A stretch of DNA of 64,000 bases from the NCBI GenBank assembly GCA_003282205.1, contig QBZW01000002.1, positions 91,234 to 155,233 of the forward strand. Direction: 5' to 3'. The stretch's first letter is position 1. Each line of letters opens with the position of its first letter. The DNA is from Pelagibacteraceae bacterium AG-337-G04 (GTDB lineage: Bacteria > Pseudomonadota > Alphaproteobacteria > Pelagibacterales > Pelagibacteraceae). Shown piece by piece: positions 35,214-44,303 of this stretch. The notes beneath the pieces are model-generated. The model was not told the DNA's origin and ran no database searches. It saw only the letters and a program-made list of their open reading frames with translations. The position numbers were made by a program, and so were the translations under genes.

Positions 35214-36086
35214 ATGATAAAAAAAATAGGTTTTATTGGCATTGGCCTGATGGGTCTGCCAATGTCTAAAAATATAGTAAAAGCTGGATATAATTTATCA
35301 GTATTTAATAGATCAAAGAATAAAGCAGAACCATTAAAAGAATTTGGAGCAACAATTTCAAATACGTTAAAAAGTGCTGTGGATGGAAGTGATATAGTTA
35401 TCACGATGTTAACAGATGATACTGCTGTGGATGCAGTGATGAATAATTCTGATTTTTTAGAAAACTTAAAATCTGGTTCAATAGTAATTGATATGAGTTC
35501 TGTTAAACCAACTACTGCAACAAAACATGGAAATAATTTTAAAATTAAAAATATAAATTATTTAGATGCACCTGTATCTGGAGGTACAATTGGTGCTGAA
35601 GAAGCATCATTAGCTATAATGGTTGGTGGAGAGCAAAGTATTTTTGATAAAGTATTTGATGTTTTTAAAACAATGGGTAACCCAACTTTAGTTGGTCCAA
35701 TTGGAAGTGGTCAAGTATCCAAATTAGCAAATCAAATCATCGTTGGTTTAGCAATAGGTGCTGTAGCAGAAGCTGTTACTCTTTGTGAAAAAGCTGGAGC
35801 AGATCCAAATAAAATGATCAAAGCTTTGTCAGGCGGTTGGGCAGACAGTAAAGTTTTACAAACTCATGGAAAAAGAATGATCCATAAAGATTTTACTCCA
35901 AAAGGCAAAACATCTGGTCAACTAAAAGATATGAATAATATCTTAGAATGTGCCAATAATTATAATACTCATTTACCTATTTCAAATTTGGTTAAAGAAA
36001 TGTATAAATCTCTTGTTGAAAATGGGCATGGTGAGACAGACCATAGTTCACTTTATAGAGAAATTGAAAGGATAAATAATAAATGA
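35214..36086 (+). CDS. 3-hydroxyisobutyrate dehydrogenase-family protein (tartronate-semialdehyde reductase-like)
   Basis: This 290-residue beta-hydroxyacid dehydrogenase has the NAD motif 'GFIGIGLMGLPMSKNI' (residues 6-21), substrate motif 'DAPVSGGTIGAEEASLAIMV', catalytic Lys in 'GSGQVSKLANQI' (about residue 169) and 'KDMNNILE'. It resembles GarR/GlxR, which reduce tartronate semialdehyde to glycerate. In this operon it may handle a C3 fragment from sugar-acid cleavage. Its stop overlaps the next ATG (ATGA). Confidence 0.9.
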   Translation: MIKKIGFIGIGLMGLPMSKNIVKAGYNLSVFNRSKNKAEPLKEFGATISNTLKSAVDGSDIVITMLTDDTAVDAVMNNSDFLENLKSGSIVIDMSSVKPTTATKHGNNFKIKNINYLDAPVSGGTIGAEEASLAIMVGGEQSIFDKVFDVFKTMGNPTLVGPIGSGQVSKLANQIIVGLAIGAVAEAVTLCEKAGADPNKMIKALSGGWADSKVLQTHGKRMIHKDFTPKGKTSGQLKDMNNILECANNYNTHLPISNLVKEMYKSLVENGHGETDHSSLYREIERINNK

Positions 36087-36826
36087 GTGGAAGATTAGAA
36101 GGTAAAAAAATAGTAGTTACAGCAGCAGGCCAAGGTATTGGAAAAGCAACAGCAATCGCTTTCCATAATGAAGGGGCCCATGTAATAGCAACAGATTTGA
36201 ATGAAAAAACTTTAGCTGATTTAAATAAAGAATATCCTAATATTAAAACTAAAACTTTAGATTCTACAGACAACAAAGCAATTTTAGATTTTGTTAAAAC
36301 ACTTGATGAAGTAAACGTTCTATTTAATGCAGTAGGATTTGTACATCATGGAACAATTTTAGATTGTGAGGAAAAAGATTGGGATTTTTCTTTTGATGTT
36401 AATATTAAATCTATGTATTTCATGTGTAGAGCAATTTTACCTTTAATGGTGAAGCAAAACGGTGGAAGTATAATCAATGTTTCGTCTATCGCCTCCAGTT
36501 TAAAAGGTTTACCAAATAGATTTGTTTATGGCGCTTCAAAAGCTGCAATTATTGGGTTAACAAAGTCTATAGCTTCAGACTTTGTAAAACAAAATATTAG
36601 ATGTAATTCAATAGCACCAGGAACAGTTTTTTCTCCATCTTGGCAAGAAAGAGTGAACCAAAGTCCTGATCCTGTTCAAGCTAAGAAAGATTTTATAGCA
36701 AGACAACCGATGGGAAGACTTGGAACAGCTGAAGAAATTGCTTATATGGCTATTTATTTAGCCGGTGATGAATCAACATTTACAACAGGAAATACATTTT
36801 CTGTTGATGGTGGAATGACAATTTAA
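36083..36826 (+). CDS. DHRS6-like SDR, probable 2-keto-3-deoxy-L-fuconate/rhamnonate 4-dehydrogenase
   Basis: This 247-residue SDR contains 'VTAAGQGIGKATAIAF', 'GFVHHGTILDCEEKDWDFS', 'YGASKAAIIGLTKSIA' and 'IRCNSIAPGTVFSPSWQERV', nearly the diagnostic pattern of the DHRS6/BDH2 group. Bacterial members of this group oxidise 2-keto-3-deoxy-L-fuconate or -rhamnonate to the 2,4-diketo acid. The next gene encodes an FAH-family hydrolase, the enzyme that would cleave that product. This supports the pathway call, though R-3-hydroxybutyrate dehydrogenase activity is an alternative. Confidence 0.85.
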   Translation: MSGRLEGKKIVVTAAGQGIGKATAIAFHNEGAHVIATDLNEKTLADLNKEYPNIKTKTLDSTDNKAILDFVKTLDEVNVLFNAVGFVHHGTILDCEEKDWDFSFDVNIKSMYFMCRAILPLMVKQNGGSIINVSSIASSLKGLPNRFVYGASKAAIIGLTKSIASDFVKQNIRCNSIAPGTVFSPSWQERVNQSPDPVQAKKDFIARQPMGRLGTAEEIAYMAIYLAGDESTFTTGNTFSVDGGMTI

Positions 36827-36840
36827 AATAAAGGAGAAAA

Positions 36841-37686
36841 ATGAAACTATTAAGAATAGGTGAAAAAGGAAAAGAAAAACCAGCAATTTTAGATGCTGCT
36901 GGAAAAATTAGAGATATAAGTTCTCATATAAAAGACTTAAACCCAGAAAATTTAAATTTTGAAACAATTTCAAAAATTAAAAGTGTAGATACATCAAGTC
37001 TTCCTGAACTCTCATCTAATCAGAGAGTAGGTTCATGTATTACAAGTCCTGGAAAATTTGTAGCAATAGGACTTAATTATTCAGATCATGCAGCCGAAGT
37101 CGGTGCTGATATTCCTAAAGAACCAATAATGTTTATGAAAGCTACTAGCTCAATGTGCGGTCCCAATGATGATGTAGAAATAGTTTCTGGATCAAAAAAA
37201 CTAGATTGGGAAGTTGAACTTGGAATTGTTATTGGAAAAGAAGCAAAACATATTTCAGAAAGTCAATCACAAGATCATATTTTAGGATATTGTTTAGTAA
37301 ATGATGTTAGTGAACGAGAATGGCAAATTGAAAAAATGGGACAATGGGTTAAAGGAAAGTCTCATGACACTTACGGACCTACTGGACCTTATTTAGTAAC
37401 TAAGGATGAAATTAAAGATATTAATAATTTAAAGATGATGTTGGATGTAAATGGCGAAAGAATGCAAACAGGAAATACAAGTACTATGATTTTTAATGTA
37501 GATATTATTGTATCTTATGTGAGTAAATTTATGTCATTACAACCAGGAGATATAATAACCACGGGAACTCCTCCAGGAGTAGGCATGGGGAGAAAACCCC
37601 AAGTATTTTTAAAAGATGGTGATGAAATGAAATTATCTATAGAAAATTTAGGAGAACAGAACTCTAAAGTAGTTGCTGTTCAATAA
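36841..37686 (+). CDS. Fumarylacetoacetate hydrolase-family protein (2,4-diketo-3-deoxy sugar-acid hydrolase-like)
   Basis: This 281-residue FAH-superfamily enzyme has 'GLNYSDHAAEVG', 'PIMFMKATSSMCGP', the metal ligands in 'LDWEVELGIVIGKEA' (E-x-E), Asp in 'GYCLVNDVSER', and 'TGTPPGVGMGRKP'. AAGGAG lies 6 nt before the ATG. Family members of this length in sugar clusters hydrolyse 2,4-diketo-3-deoxy-L-fuconate or -rhamnonate to pyruvate and L-lactate. It is directly downstream of the matching SDR. Ureidoglycolate-lyase-type annotation is less likely here. Confidence 0.87.
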   Translation: MKLLRIGEKGKEKPAILDAAGKIRDISSHIKDLNPENLNFETISKIKSVDTSSLPELSSNQRVGSCITSPGKFVAIGLNYSDHAAEVGADIPKEPIMFMKATSSMCGPNDDVEIVSGSKKLDWEVELGIVIGKEAKHISESQSQDHILGYCLVNDVSEREWQIEKMGQWVKGKSHDTYGPTGPYLVTKDEIKDINNLKMMLDVNGERMQTGNTSTMIFNVDIIVSYVSKFMSLQPGDIITTGTPPGVGMGRKPQVFLKDGDEMKLSIENLGEQNSKVVAVQ

Positions 37687-37688
37687 TT

Positions 37689-38861
37689 GTGAAGATAAGC
37701 TCAGTCCAAAGTCATGTACTTAGATATGAGTTGGATAAAGAATTAGGATATTCTCAACAATACTACAAACACAGAACAGCTCACTTAGTAGAGATAGAAA
37801 CTGACGATGGTATTACTGGTTGGGGTGAATGTTTTGGTCCTGGAAATATAGCGCTTACAAATAAATATATTGTAGAAAAAGTAATACAGCCTTTAATAAT
37901 AGGAGAAGATCCAATTAATAAAGAATATATTTGGCATAAAGTTTATAATTTACTTAGAGATAGCGGTCAGAAAGGAATGCCTATTCAGGCATTATCGGGA
38001 ATTGACATAGCATTGTGGGATATACTAGCGAAAAAAGCAAAATTGCCTCTTTATCAATTATTAGGTGGCAAAACCAATAATAAAATTCCAGTTTATGGTT
38101 ATGGAATGATGCTTCAAAAAAAGTCTGTAGAAGAATTATGTGAACTATTCAAAAAAGAAGCAAATCAAATTAAAGAAAAAAACTTCAAGGCGATGAAAAT
38201 GAAAATTGGTTTAGGTCCAAAAGAAGATTTAAAGTTAGTGAGCGCAGTAAGAGAAACAATTGGAAATAAATTTAAACTAATGGTCGATGCTAATCATGCT
38301 TATAACAAAAATGATGCTTTGTACGTAGGAAAAGGATTGGATGAGATGGAAATATATTGGTTTGAGGAACCTGTAGCACCAGAAGATTACGATGGTTACA
38401 AAGAACTTAAAGAAAAATTAAACACAAATATTGCTGGTGGTGAAGCAGAGTTCACAAAATATGGTTGGAACCAATTAATAAAAAAAAATTGCATTGATAT
38501 AGCCCAACCAGAAGTTTGTGGTTTAGGTGGAATTACAGAATATTTAAAAGTATCAGCATTAGCTCAGTCGAATTTCATACCAATTGTTAATCACGTATGG
38601 GGTTCAGCATTAAGTGTAGCAGTAAATCTGCATTTACTTACTTCTTTACCAAATATGCCAGGCGGACTATTTCCAACTAAATCGATGTTAGAATTTGATA
38701 CTACTGAAAAAAATATTTTCATTACTGATTTAGTTGAAGAAAAATTTTCAATTTTAGATCAAGTAAAAGATAAAAATGGGTTTGTATCACCATTAGAAAA
38801 TATTGGTATTGGAATTAATCCAAGAAAAGATTTCATAAAAGAATATGAGTTCAATGGCTAA
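37689..38861 (+). CDS. Mandelate racemase/muconate lactonizing-family sugar-acid dehydratase or lactone cycloisomerase
   Basis: This 390-residue enolase-superfamily enzyme starts with GTG. It has K170-M-K172, metal ligands Asp200 ('MVDANHAY'), Glu226/227 ('WFEEPVAPED') and Glu252 ('AGGEAEF'), and base His302 in 'VNHVWGSAL'. The Asp that usually partners the His ('QPD') is Glu275 ('QPEVCGLGG'). The 'HVWGSAL' end resembles galactarolactone cycloisomerase; the rest would also fit fuconate or galactonate-type dehydratases. In the operon it should produce a 2-keto-3-deoxy acid for the SDR/FAH pair. Confidence 0.87.
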   Translation: MKISSVQSHVLRYELDKELGYSQQYYKHRTAHLVEIETDDGITGWGECFGPGNIALTNKYIVEKVIQPLIIGEDPINKEYIWHKVYNLLRDSGQKGMPIQALSGIDIALWDILAKKAKLPLYQLLGGKTNNKIPVYGYGMMLQKKSVEELCELFKKEANQIKEKNFKAMKMKIGLGPKEDLKLVSAVRETIGNKFKLMVDANHAYNKNDALYVGKGLDEMEIYWFEEPVAPEDYDGYKELKEKLNTNIAGGEAEFTKYGWNQLIKKNCIDIAQPEVCGLGGITEYLKVSALAQSNFIPIVNHVWGSALSVAVNLHLLTSLPNMPGGLFPTKSMLEFDTTEKNIFITDLVEEKFSILDQVKDKNGFVSPLENIGIGINPRKDFIKEYEFNG

Positions 38862-39765
38862 AATTATAACTTCAAAACCTGAGGTTTTGTGGGATTTAAA
38901 ATGTACATTAGGCGAAGGAACACTATGGGTCAAAGAGCATAACTCAATTTATTTTACAGACATAAAAAAAAAAAGAATTCATATTTTAAATTTAAAAAAT
39001 AAAAAAAAAGAAACTATTAAAGTAAATAAAGAAATAGGTTTTTTAGCTCACATAAAAAATAATATATTTATATTAGGTCTCCAAGGTGAATTAAGAATAG
39101 TAAATTTAAAAAGTAAAAAAAAAATCAAATCAATAGTCATTGAAAAGTCATTAAAAATGAACAGAATTAATGATGGTAAAACTGATCTTAATGGAAAACT
39201 TTGGTTTGGAACAATGGATAACCCTGAAAGAAATATCTCAAATGGATCTCTTTATTGCCTAGATAAAAAATTTAATCTTAAAAAAGTAGATGACAATTAT
39301 ATGATTACTAATGGACCTGTATTTATTGATAAAAGAAACTTTTACCATACAGATAGTAGAAAAAGGATAATCTACAAAATTAGGTTAGATAAAAATGACG
39401 ATATAATAAGTAAAAAAATATTTAAAAGATTTTCAAATAAGGAAGGAGTGCCAGATGGCATGACCTTAGATAAAGCCGGAAATTTATGGGTATGTAAATT
39501 TCATGGAGCTTGCGTAAGTGTTCTAAATAAATTTGCCAAACAGATACATAAGATCAATTTACCCGCCAAAAATATTACTAATTGTGCCTTTGGTGGTCCA
39601 AAATATTCAGATTTATTTGTCACATCTGCTTTAAAAGGTATGAAAAATAGTGAAATTAAAAAATTTAAATTTTCTGGAAGTTTATTTAAAATACAAACTA
39701 ATGCTATTGGTATAAATCAAAAAAAGTTTGTAATAAACAATGTTAAAAAGAGACCTTTACTATGA
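38845..39765 (+). CDS. SMP-30/gluconolactonase/LRE-family lactonase
   Basis: This 306-residue six-bladed beta-propeller protein has 'CTLGEGTLWVKEHNSIYFTDI' (broken: 'LGEGTLW' with the metal Glu, 'IYFTDI'), 'RINDGKTDLNGKLWFGTM' with a metal Asn/Asp, and 'GVPDGMTLDKAGNLWVCKF' with the catalytic Asp. It opens sugar-acid lactones, the step between sugar dehydrogenase and dehydratase. The ATG at 38845 overlaps the previous gene by 17 bp; ATG at 38854 is an alternative. Its C-terminal codons overlap the ppc start. Confidence 0.87.
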   Translation: MSSMAKIITSKPEVLWDLKCTLGEGTLWVKEHNSIYFTDIKKKRIHILNLKNKKKETIKVNKEIGFLAHIKNNIFILGLQGELRIVNLKSKKKIKSIVIEKSLKMNRINDGKTDLNGKLWFGTMDNPERNISNGSLYCLDKKFNLKKVDDNYMITNGPVFIDKRNFYHTDSRKRIIYKIRLDKNDDIISKKIFKRFSNKEGVPDGMTLDKAGNLWVCKFHGACVSVLNKFAKQIHKINLPAKNITNCAFGGPKYSDLFVTSALKGMKNSEIKKFKFSGSLFKIQTNAIGINQKKFVINNVKKRPLL

Positions 39766-42427
39766 AAGAATACCCACTAAATCTCTTAGAGATGATGTTA
39801 GATATTTAGGAAATACGTTAGGAAGAGTAATTAAGGAACAAGAGGGACAGAAATTTTATAATCTAGTTGAAAAAATTAGGTTACTTTCAAAAGCAAACAT
39901 TGCTAACAAAAATCGCAAAGAGCCATTTAAAAAAATTTTAAACGAAATTAAAAAACAAACACCAAATTCATTGTTTAAATTAACTCGTGCATTTAACCAT
40001 TTTATGAATTTTTATAATTTGGCTGAGTCAATTGATGCTTCTAGAACTTTAGATCTTTATGAGAATATGAAACAAGAGAAAAAATTTCAAAATATTTTCA
40101 TAGAAGATATATTTGAAAATTTTTTTAAAAATAAAAAAATATCAAATAACAAAATTTATAATATTGCTAAAAGTTTAAATATAGGAATTGTACTTACAGC
40201 ACATCCAACCGAAGTAAAAAGAAGAACCTTGATACAGAAATACCATTCGTTAACAGAAATATTAGAACAAAGAAACCTACTTAAAAATTATCCTTCAAAA
40301 TTAAAAATTTTAGATCGTAAAGTTTTTGATGAAATCACAATTATATGGAATACAGATGAAATCAAAAGATCTAAACCAACTCCAGCAGAGGAGGCAAGAT
40401 GGGGCCTTGCAATTATCGAGGATAGTTTATGGGATACAATTCCAAAAGTTTATAGAAGATTGAATCAAATATTTGAAAATAATATGGGGAGAGGTCTACC
40501 TAAAAATTTTAATCCAATTGAGTTTGGATCATGGATGGGTGGTGATAGAGATGGTAATCCATTTGTAACCGCAGAAGTTACAAAAAGAGTAATTTTATTA
40601 TCAAGATGGGAAGCTGCTAAACTTTATGAAAACGAAATGACAAAGTTAATTGGATCATATTCTATGGAAAAATGTTCAAATAAAATTTTAAAAACTACGG
40701 GAAAAACATTTGAACCCTATAGAGTTTACCTTAGACCTTTGAGGGATAAATTAAGAAAAACACACAGAGCGATAGAAGGCTATTTAGCTAACAATAAAAC
40801 ATTAAATGAAAAAGATTTACTGTCAGAAAGAGAAGAAATTTTAAAACCATTGAGAGTTGTAAGAGAATCATTAGAACAAAACCAAAGTGAAAATATAGCA
40901 AGTGGCGATTTATTAGATTTAATGCGAAGAGCCAAGTGTTTCGGAATAAATCTTGCACGACTTGATATAAGACAAGAGTCTTCAAGACATTCTCAATTAT
41001 TAGCGGAATATATAAAGAAAAAACTAAACCAAAATTATTCTACTTGGGATGAGGATCAAAAAATAAAATATTTATCGAATAAAATGCAAAACAAAAATGT
41101 ATTAAAAAAATTTCAATTTAAAAATAAAGAAAACAAAGAGGTCTGGTCTACTTTTAAAGTATTAGCAAGTCAACCTAAAGAGTGTCTGGGAGCGTATGTA
41201 ATATCAATGACATCCTCAGCATCAGATATTTTATCAGTTATGTTTTTTCAAAAAGAAGCAAACATTAAGAATAGACTTAGAGTAGTTCCTCTTTTCGAAA
41301 CCCTGGATGATCTAATAAATGCAAAACCAATAATGGAAAAACTTTTTTCATTAAAATGGTACAGAAAAGATATTAATCATAAGCAAGAAATTATGATTGG
41401 GTACTCTGACTCAAGTAAGGATGCTGGAAAGCTCTCTGCAAGTTGGTATCAATTTAAATTGCAAGAAGAAATAATTAAACTTGCTAAAAAATATAAAATA
41501 GACGTTACATTTTTTCACGGCAGAGGAGGATCTGCAGGAAGAGGCGGTGGCCCAATACAAGCGACATTGAGATCGCAGCCGGCTGGATCAGTCAATGGAA
41601 AAATTCGAATAACTGATCAAGGAGAAGTAATACAGCAAAAATATGGGTATGAGCCTTTAGCAAAATATAATCTTTGCAGTTATATAGGATCTGTAATGGA
41701 AGCTACTTTAAATCCACCCCCAAAACCAAAAGATAGTTGGAGGCAATTAATTCAAAGTATGTCTGAAATATCAACAAGCTCTTATAGGAAAAATATCAAT
41801 CAAAGCTCAGATTTTATAAGATATTTTAAAACTGTAACTCCCCACATGGCATTAGGCAAATTATCAATAGGCTCAAGACCTTCTAAAAGAAAAAATATTG
41901 ATAATATAAATAGTTTAAGAGCTATTCCTTGGGTTTTTGCATGGACTCAAATTAGGTTAATGTTACCCGCTTGGTTGGGTACTGCTGAGGCATTGAGATA
42001 TTCTTCGATAAAAAAATTTAAAAAGACACTTATTGATATGGAAAAAAATTGGCCATATTTTAATTCTACAATGGACTTACTTGATATGGTAATTTCTAAG
42101 GTAGATCCAGAAATATCGAAAATTTATGAAAAAAATTTAGCTGACGATAAACTTATTAGAGTTGGAAAAAAATTAAGATTTCAATTTGATGCTGTTAAAA
42201 AATTAAATAATCAGATTACACCAAAGGAAATTTTTAAACAAAGAAAAATCTTTAGAGGGCCTGCAATTATTAGAAACATATACTCTGAAATACTTAATGT
42301 TTTGCAAGCAGTTGTTATGAACAAGCTTTTGAAAAGAAAATTAAAAAAGAAAGATAAAAAAGATTTAAATGATGCAATGATGGCATCAATAGCAGGTATT
42401 TCAGCAGCAATTAAAAATACAGGATAA
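39740..42427 (+). CDS. ppc: Phosphoenolpyruvate carboxylase
   Basis: This 895-residue full-length bacterial PEPC has the catalytic His motif 'LTAHPTEVKRRTL' (about residues 152-164), 'SWMGGDRDGNPFVT', 'IGYSDSSKDAGKLSASW', the mobile glycine loop 'FHGRGGSAGRGGGP' and the canonical C-terminus ending 'NTG'. It adds bicarbonate to PEP to form oxaloacetate (anaplerosis). The ATG at 39740 overlaps the end of the SMP-30 gene by 26 bp, so it may be partly coupled to the sugar-acid operon, which would link pyruvate-yielding catabolism to TCA replenishment. The ccdA start overlaps its stop by one base. Confidence 0.97.
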   Translation: MLKRDLYYERIPTKSLRDDVRYLGNTLGRVIKEQEGQKFYNLVEKIRLLSKANIANKNRKEPFKKILNEIKKQTPNSLFKLTRAFNHFMNFYNLAESIDASRTLDLYENMKQEKKFQNIFIEDIFENFFKNKKISNNKIYNIAKSLNIGIVLTAHPTEVKRRTLIQKYHSLTEILEQRNLLKNYPSKLKILDRKVFDEITIIWNTDEIKRSKPTPAEEARWGLAIIEDSLWDTIPKVYRRLNQIFENNMGRGLPKNFNPIEFGSWMGGDRDGNPFVTAEVTKRVILLSRWEAAKLYENEMTKLIGSYSMEKCSNKILKTTGKTFEPYRVYLRPLRDKLRKTHRAIEGYLANNKTLNEKDLLSEREEILKPLRVVRESLEQNQSENIASGDLLDLMRRAKCFGINLARLDIRQESSRHSQLLAEYIKKKLNQNYSTWDEDQKIKYLSNKMQNKNVLKKFQFKNKENKEVWSTFKVLASQPKECLGAYVISMTSSASDILSVMFFQKEANIKNRLRVVPLFETLDDLINAKPIMEKLFSLKWYRKDINHKQEIMIGYSDSSKDAGKLSASWYQFKLQEEIIKLAKKYKIDVTFFHGRGGSAGRGGGPIQATLRSQPAGSVNGKIRITDQGEVIQQKYGYEPLAKYNLCSYIGSVMEATLNPPPKPKDSWRQLIQSMSEISTSSYRKNINQSSDFIRYFKTVTPHMALGKLSIGSRPSKRKNIDNINSLRAIPWVFAWTQIRLMLPAWLGTAEALRYSSIKKFKKTLIDMEKNWPYFNSTMDLLDMVISKVDPEISKIYEKNLADDKLIRVGKKLRFQFDAVKKLNNQITPKEIFKQRKIFRGPAIIRNIYSEILNVLQAVVMNKLLKRKLKKKDKKDLNDAMMASIAGISAAIKNTG

Positions 42428-43134
42428 TGATTGAATTTTTCTTAGCTTTTGGGGCTGGTTTACTTAGCTTTCTATCACCTTGTGTTTTACCTTTAATACC
42501 AGGTTATATCTCATACATATCTGGCTCAACTCTCAATGAATTACTTGAAAAAAAAACTGTTAATATTTTTCCTATAATTTTGTTTGCAGTTGGCTTTTCT
42601 ATTGTGTTTATAAGTTTTGGAGCTACTGCTACATTTTTAGGGTCTCTTGTTTTAGATAACTCGTATCAACTGAGAATTGCAGCTGGAATAATCATCATAA
42701 TATTTTCTCTACAAATATTAGGGCTCATAAATCTTAAGTTTTTAAATTATGAAAAGAGATTTCAGACAAATAACAATACTGGAATAATAAGTTCAATTTT
42801 AATTGGTATGGCTTTCGGTTTTGGCTGGACCCCTTGTATTGGTCCAATTTTAGGATCAATTCTTGCAATTGCATCAACTGAAGATAGTATAAATAAAGGT
42901 ATAGCTCTATTATCGTTTTATTCTCTTGGACTAGCAATCCCCTTTGTTTTATCAGGATACTTGATACAAAAATTCATGATTTTCTCTAAAAATCTTAAAG
43001 CAAAAATGAAAATGATAAATATGTTTGGTGGATCTCTTCTATTAATTACAGGAATACTTATGATTACAAACCAGTTACAAGCTTTAGGTTATTATCTTCT
43101 TGAGTATATGCCTTTTCTACAGAGCATAGGTTAA
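42427..43134 (+). CDS. ccdA: CcdA-family cytochrome c biogenesis / thiol-disulfide transport protein
   Basis: This 235-residue protein has six predicted membrane helices with the two redox cysteines in the expected helices: 'FLSPCVLPLIPGY' (about residues 15-27) and 'GFGWTPCIGPILGS' (about 136-149). CcdA passes electrons from cytoplasmic thioredoxin to periplasmic thiol proteins used in cytochrome c maturation. It starts at the ppc stop codon (one-base overlap) and ends 1 bp from the convergent dioxygenase gene. Confidence 0.93.
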   Translation: MIEFFLAFGAGLLSFLSPCVLPLIPGYISYISGSTLNELLEKKTVNIFPIILFAVGFSIVFISFGATATFLGSLVLDNSYQLRIAAGIIIIIFSLQILGLINLKFLNYEKRFQTNNNTGIISSILIGMAFGFGWTPCIGPILGSILAIASTEDSINKGIALLSFYSLGLAIPFVLSGYLIQKFMIFSKNLKAKMKMINMFGGSLLLITGILMITNQLQALGYYLLEYMPFLQSIG

Positions 43135-43135
43135 A

Positions 43136-44242
43136 TTAATTTATATTAAACTTTCTTTGTAAATGTCTAAGCTTGCTATCAGTGCTATCATATTCAATAT
43201 AGCACCCTTGTAAAAATCTTTTACCCTCACTTGGATTAAATTCTGTTCTACCATGGAGTAATCTGTAATTATCCATCATAATTAAATCTCCAGATATTAA
43301 TTTAAATTCTATTCTATAGAAATCAGAATTATATAAATCAGATAATTTTTTTCTAGCCTTATAATAAAGGTCTAGTTCCTCTTTTTTTAAAACAGGCACG
43401 TAATCAAGCCGAGGACTAAATCTAACTTGTTTAAAATTCTTATTTTCATCGAGCTCTATTAATTCAGACCAGTCCTCTAAAATCACATCTTTATCAATAA
43501 ATTTAAATTTTACTTTTACTTTAGTTAATATTTCATAATATTCAGGAAAGTTTTTTTTTAAATCTTCAGTAACAGTATAACCATCGACTAAAGTAGATAA
43601 ACCACCAGTTACTTCATTTTCAATACAATGCAATATCTGAATACAAGGGACTGGATTTCTATATGGATTATCGGTATGAGGAGCCAAAGGTAAAGGTGTA
43701 TATGCTAGATCATTAGGATTAGGTTTTGATGAAACATTAAAGTGTTCGCCAAAATTAGTTCTTCTAACACTGCCTATTGAGTTAGCAAATTTGATTAAAT
43801 AATTATCATGAGTTGGAACATTCTTTATAATTGCAAATCCATACTTGTAAAAAGAAGCAAGTAATTCATACATTTCAACACTTTCATAAATATTCTCATG
43901 AAAATTAAATTTTTTTACGTCATTAAGTGAGGAAGTCCATTTTACTTTTTCTTTAATTTTACTTACTGAGTTGGAATTTTTGAATTCTTGAATTATTTTA
44001 TTAATATCAATTTTAGTTTCTATTCCATCCGAAAAAGTTATGTTTAAAAGGTCTTTTTCAATTATTGCTGATTTGATAATTACGTCTGACTCCATTGTGC
44101 TTGGATCAAAGAGTCTCTGCTGTGTCTTTTGATCTAGTAATTCAACATTTTCTACTCTTTCTCTAAGCCAAAAAGGATGAATTTCTTCATTCAGATTTTT
44201 ATCTCTAAAAAAAACCTTATTATTATCTAATTCAATTTTCAT
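43136..44242 (-). CDS. TauD/gamma-butyrobetaine dioxygenase-family 2OG-Fe(II) oxygenase
   Basis: This protein of about 368 residues has an N-terminal BBOX-type domain ('IHPFWLRERVE') and a C-terminal TauD fold with iron ligands in 'LAPHTDNPYRNPVP' (HxD) and 'RLLHGRTEF', and a 2OG Arg near 'GKRFLQGCYI'. Gamma-butyrobetaine dioxygenase makes carnitine; relatives act on trimethylated aminophosphonates. Cysteines that bind zinc in the N-terminal domain of animal BBOX ('CPCSDC'-like) are absent. ATG at 44242 is preferred to the ATG at 44254. A quaternary-amine substrate is plausible. Confidence 0.86.
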   Translation of the reverse strand: MKIELDNNKVFFRDKNLNEEIHPFWLRERVENVELLDQKTQQRLFDPSTMESDVIIKSAIIEKDLLNITFSDGIETKIDINKIIQEFKNSNSVSKIKEKVKWTSSLNDVKKFNFHENIYESVEMYELLASFYKYGFAIIKNVPTHDNYLIKFANSIGSVRRTNFGEHFNVSSKPNPNDLAYTPLPLAPHTDNPYRNPVPCIQILHCIENEVTGGLSTLVDGYTVTEDLKKNFPEYYEILTKVKVKFKFIDKDVILEDWSELIELDENKNFKQVRFSPRLDYVPVLKKEELDLYYKARKKLSDLYNSDFYRIEFKLISGDLIMMDNYRLLHGRTEFNPSEGKRFLQGCYIEYDSTDSKLRHLQRKFNIN

Positions 44243-44303
44243 AAAATTGAGCATTAATTAAAAAATATCTTTAATCAAGAGAAATTAAGTAGTATTTGGA
44301 ATT

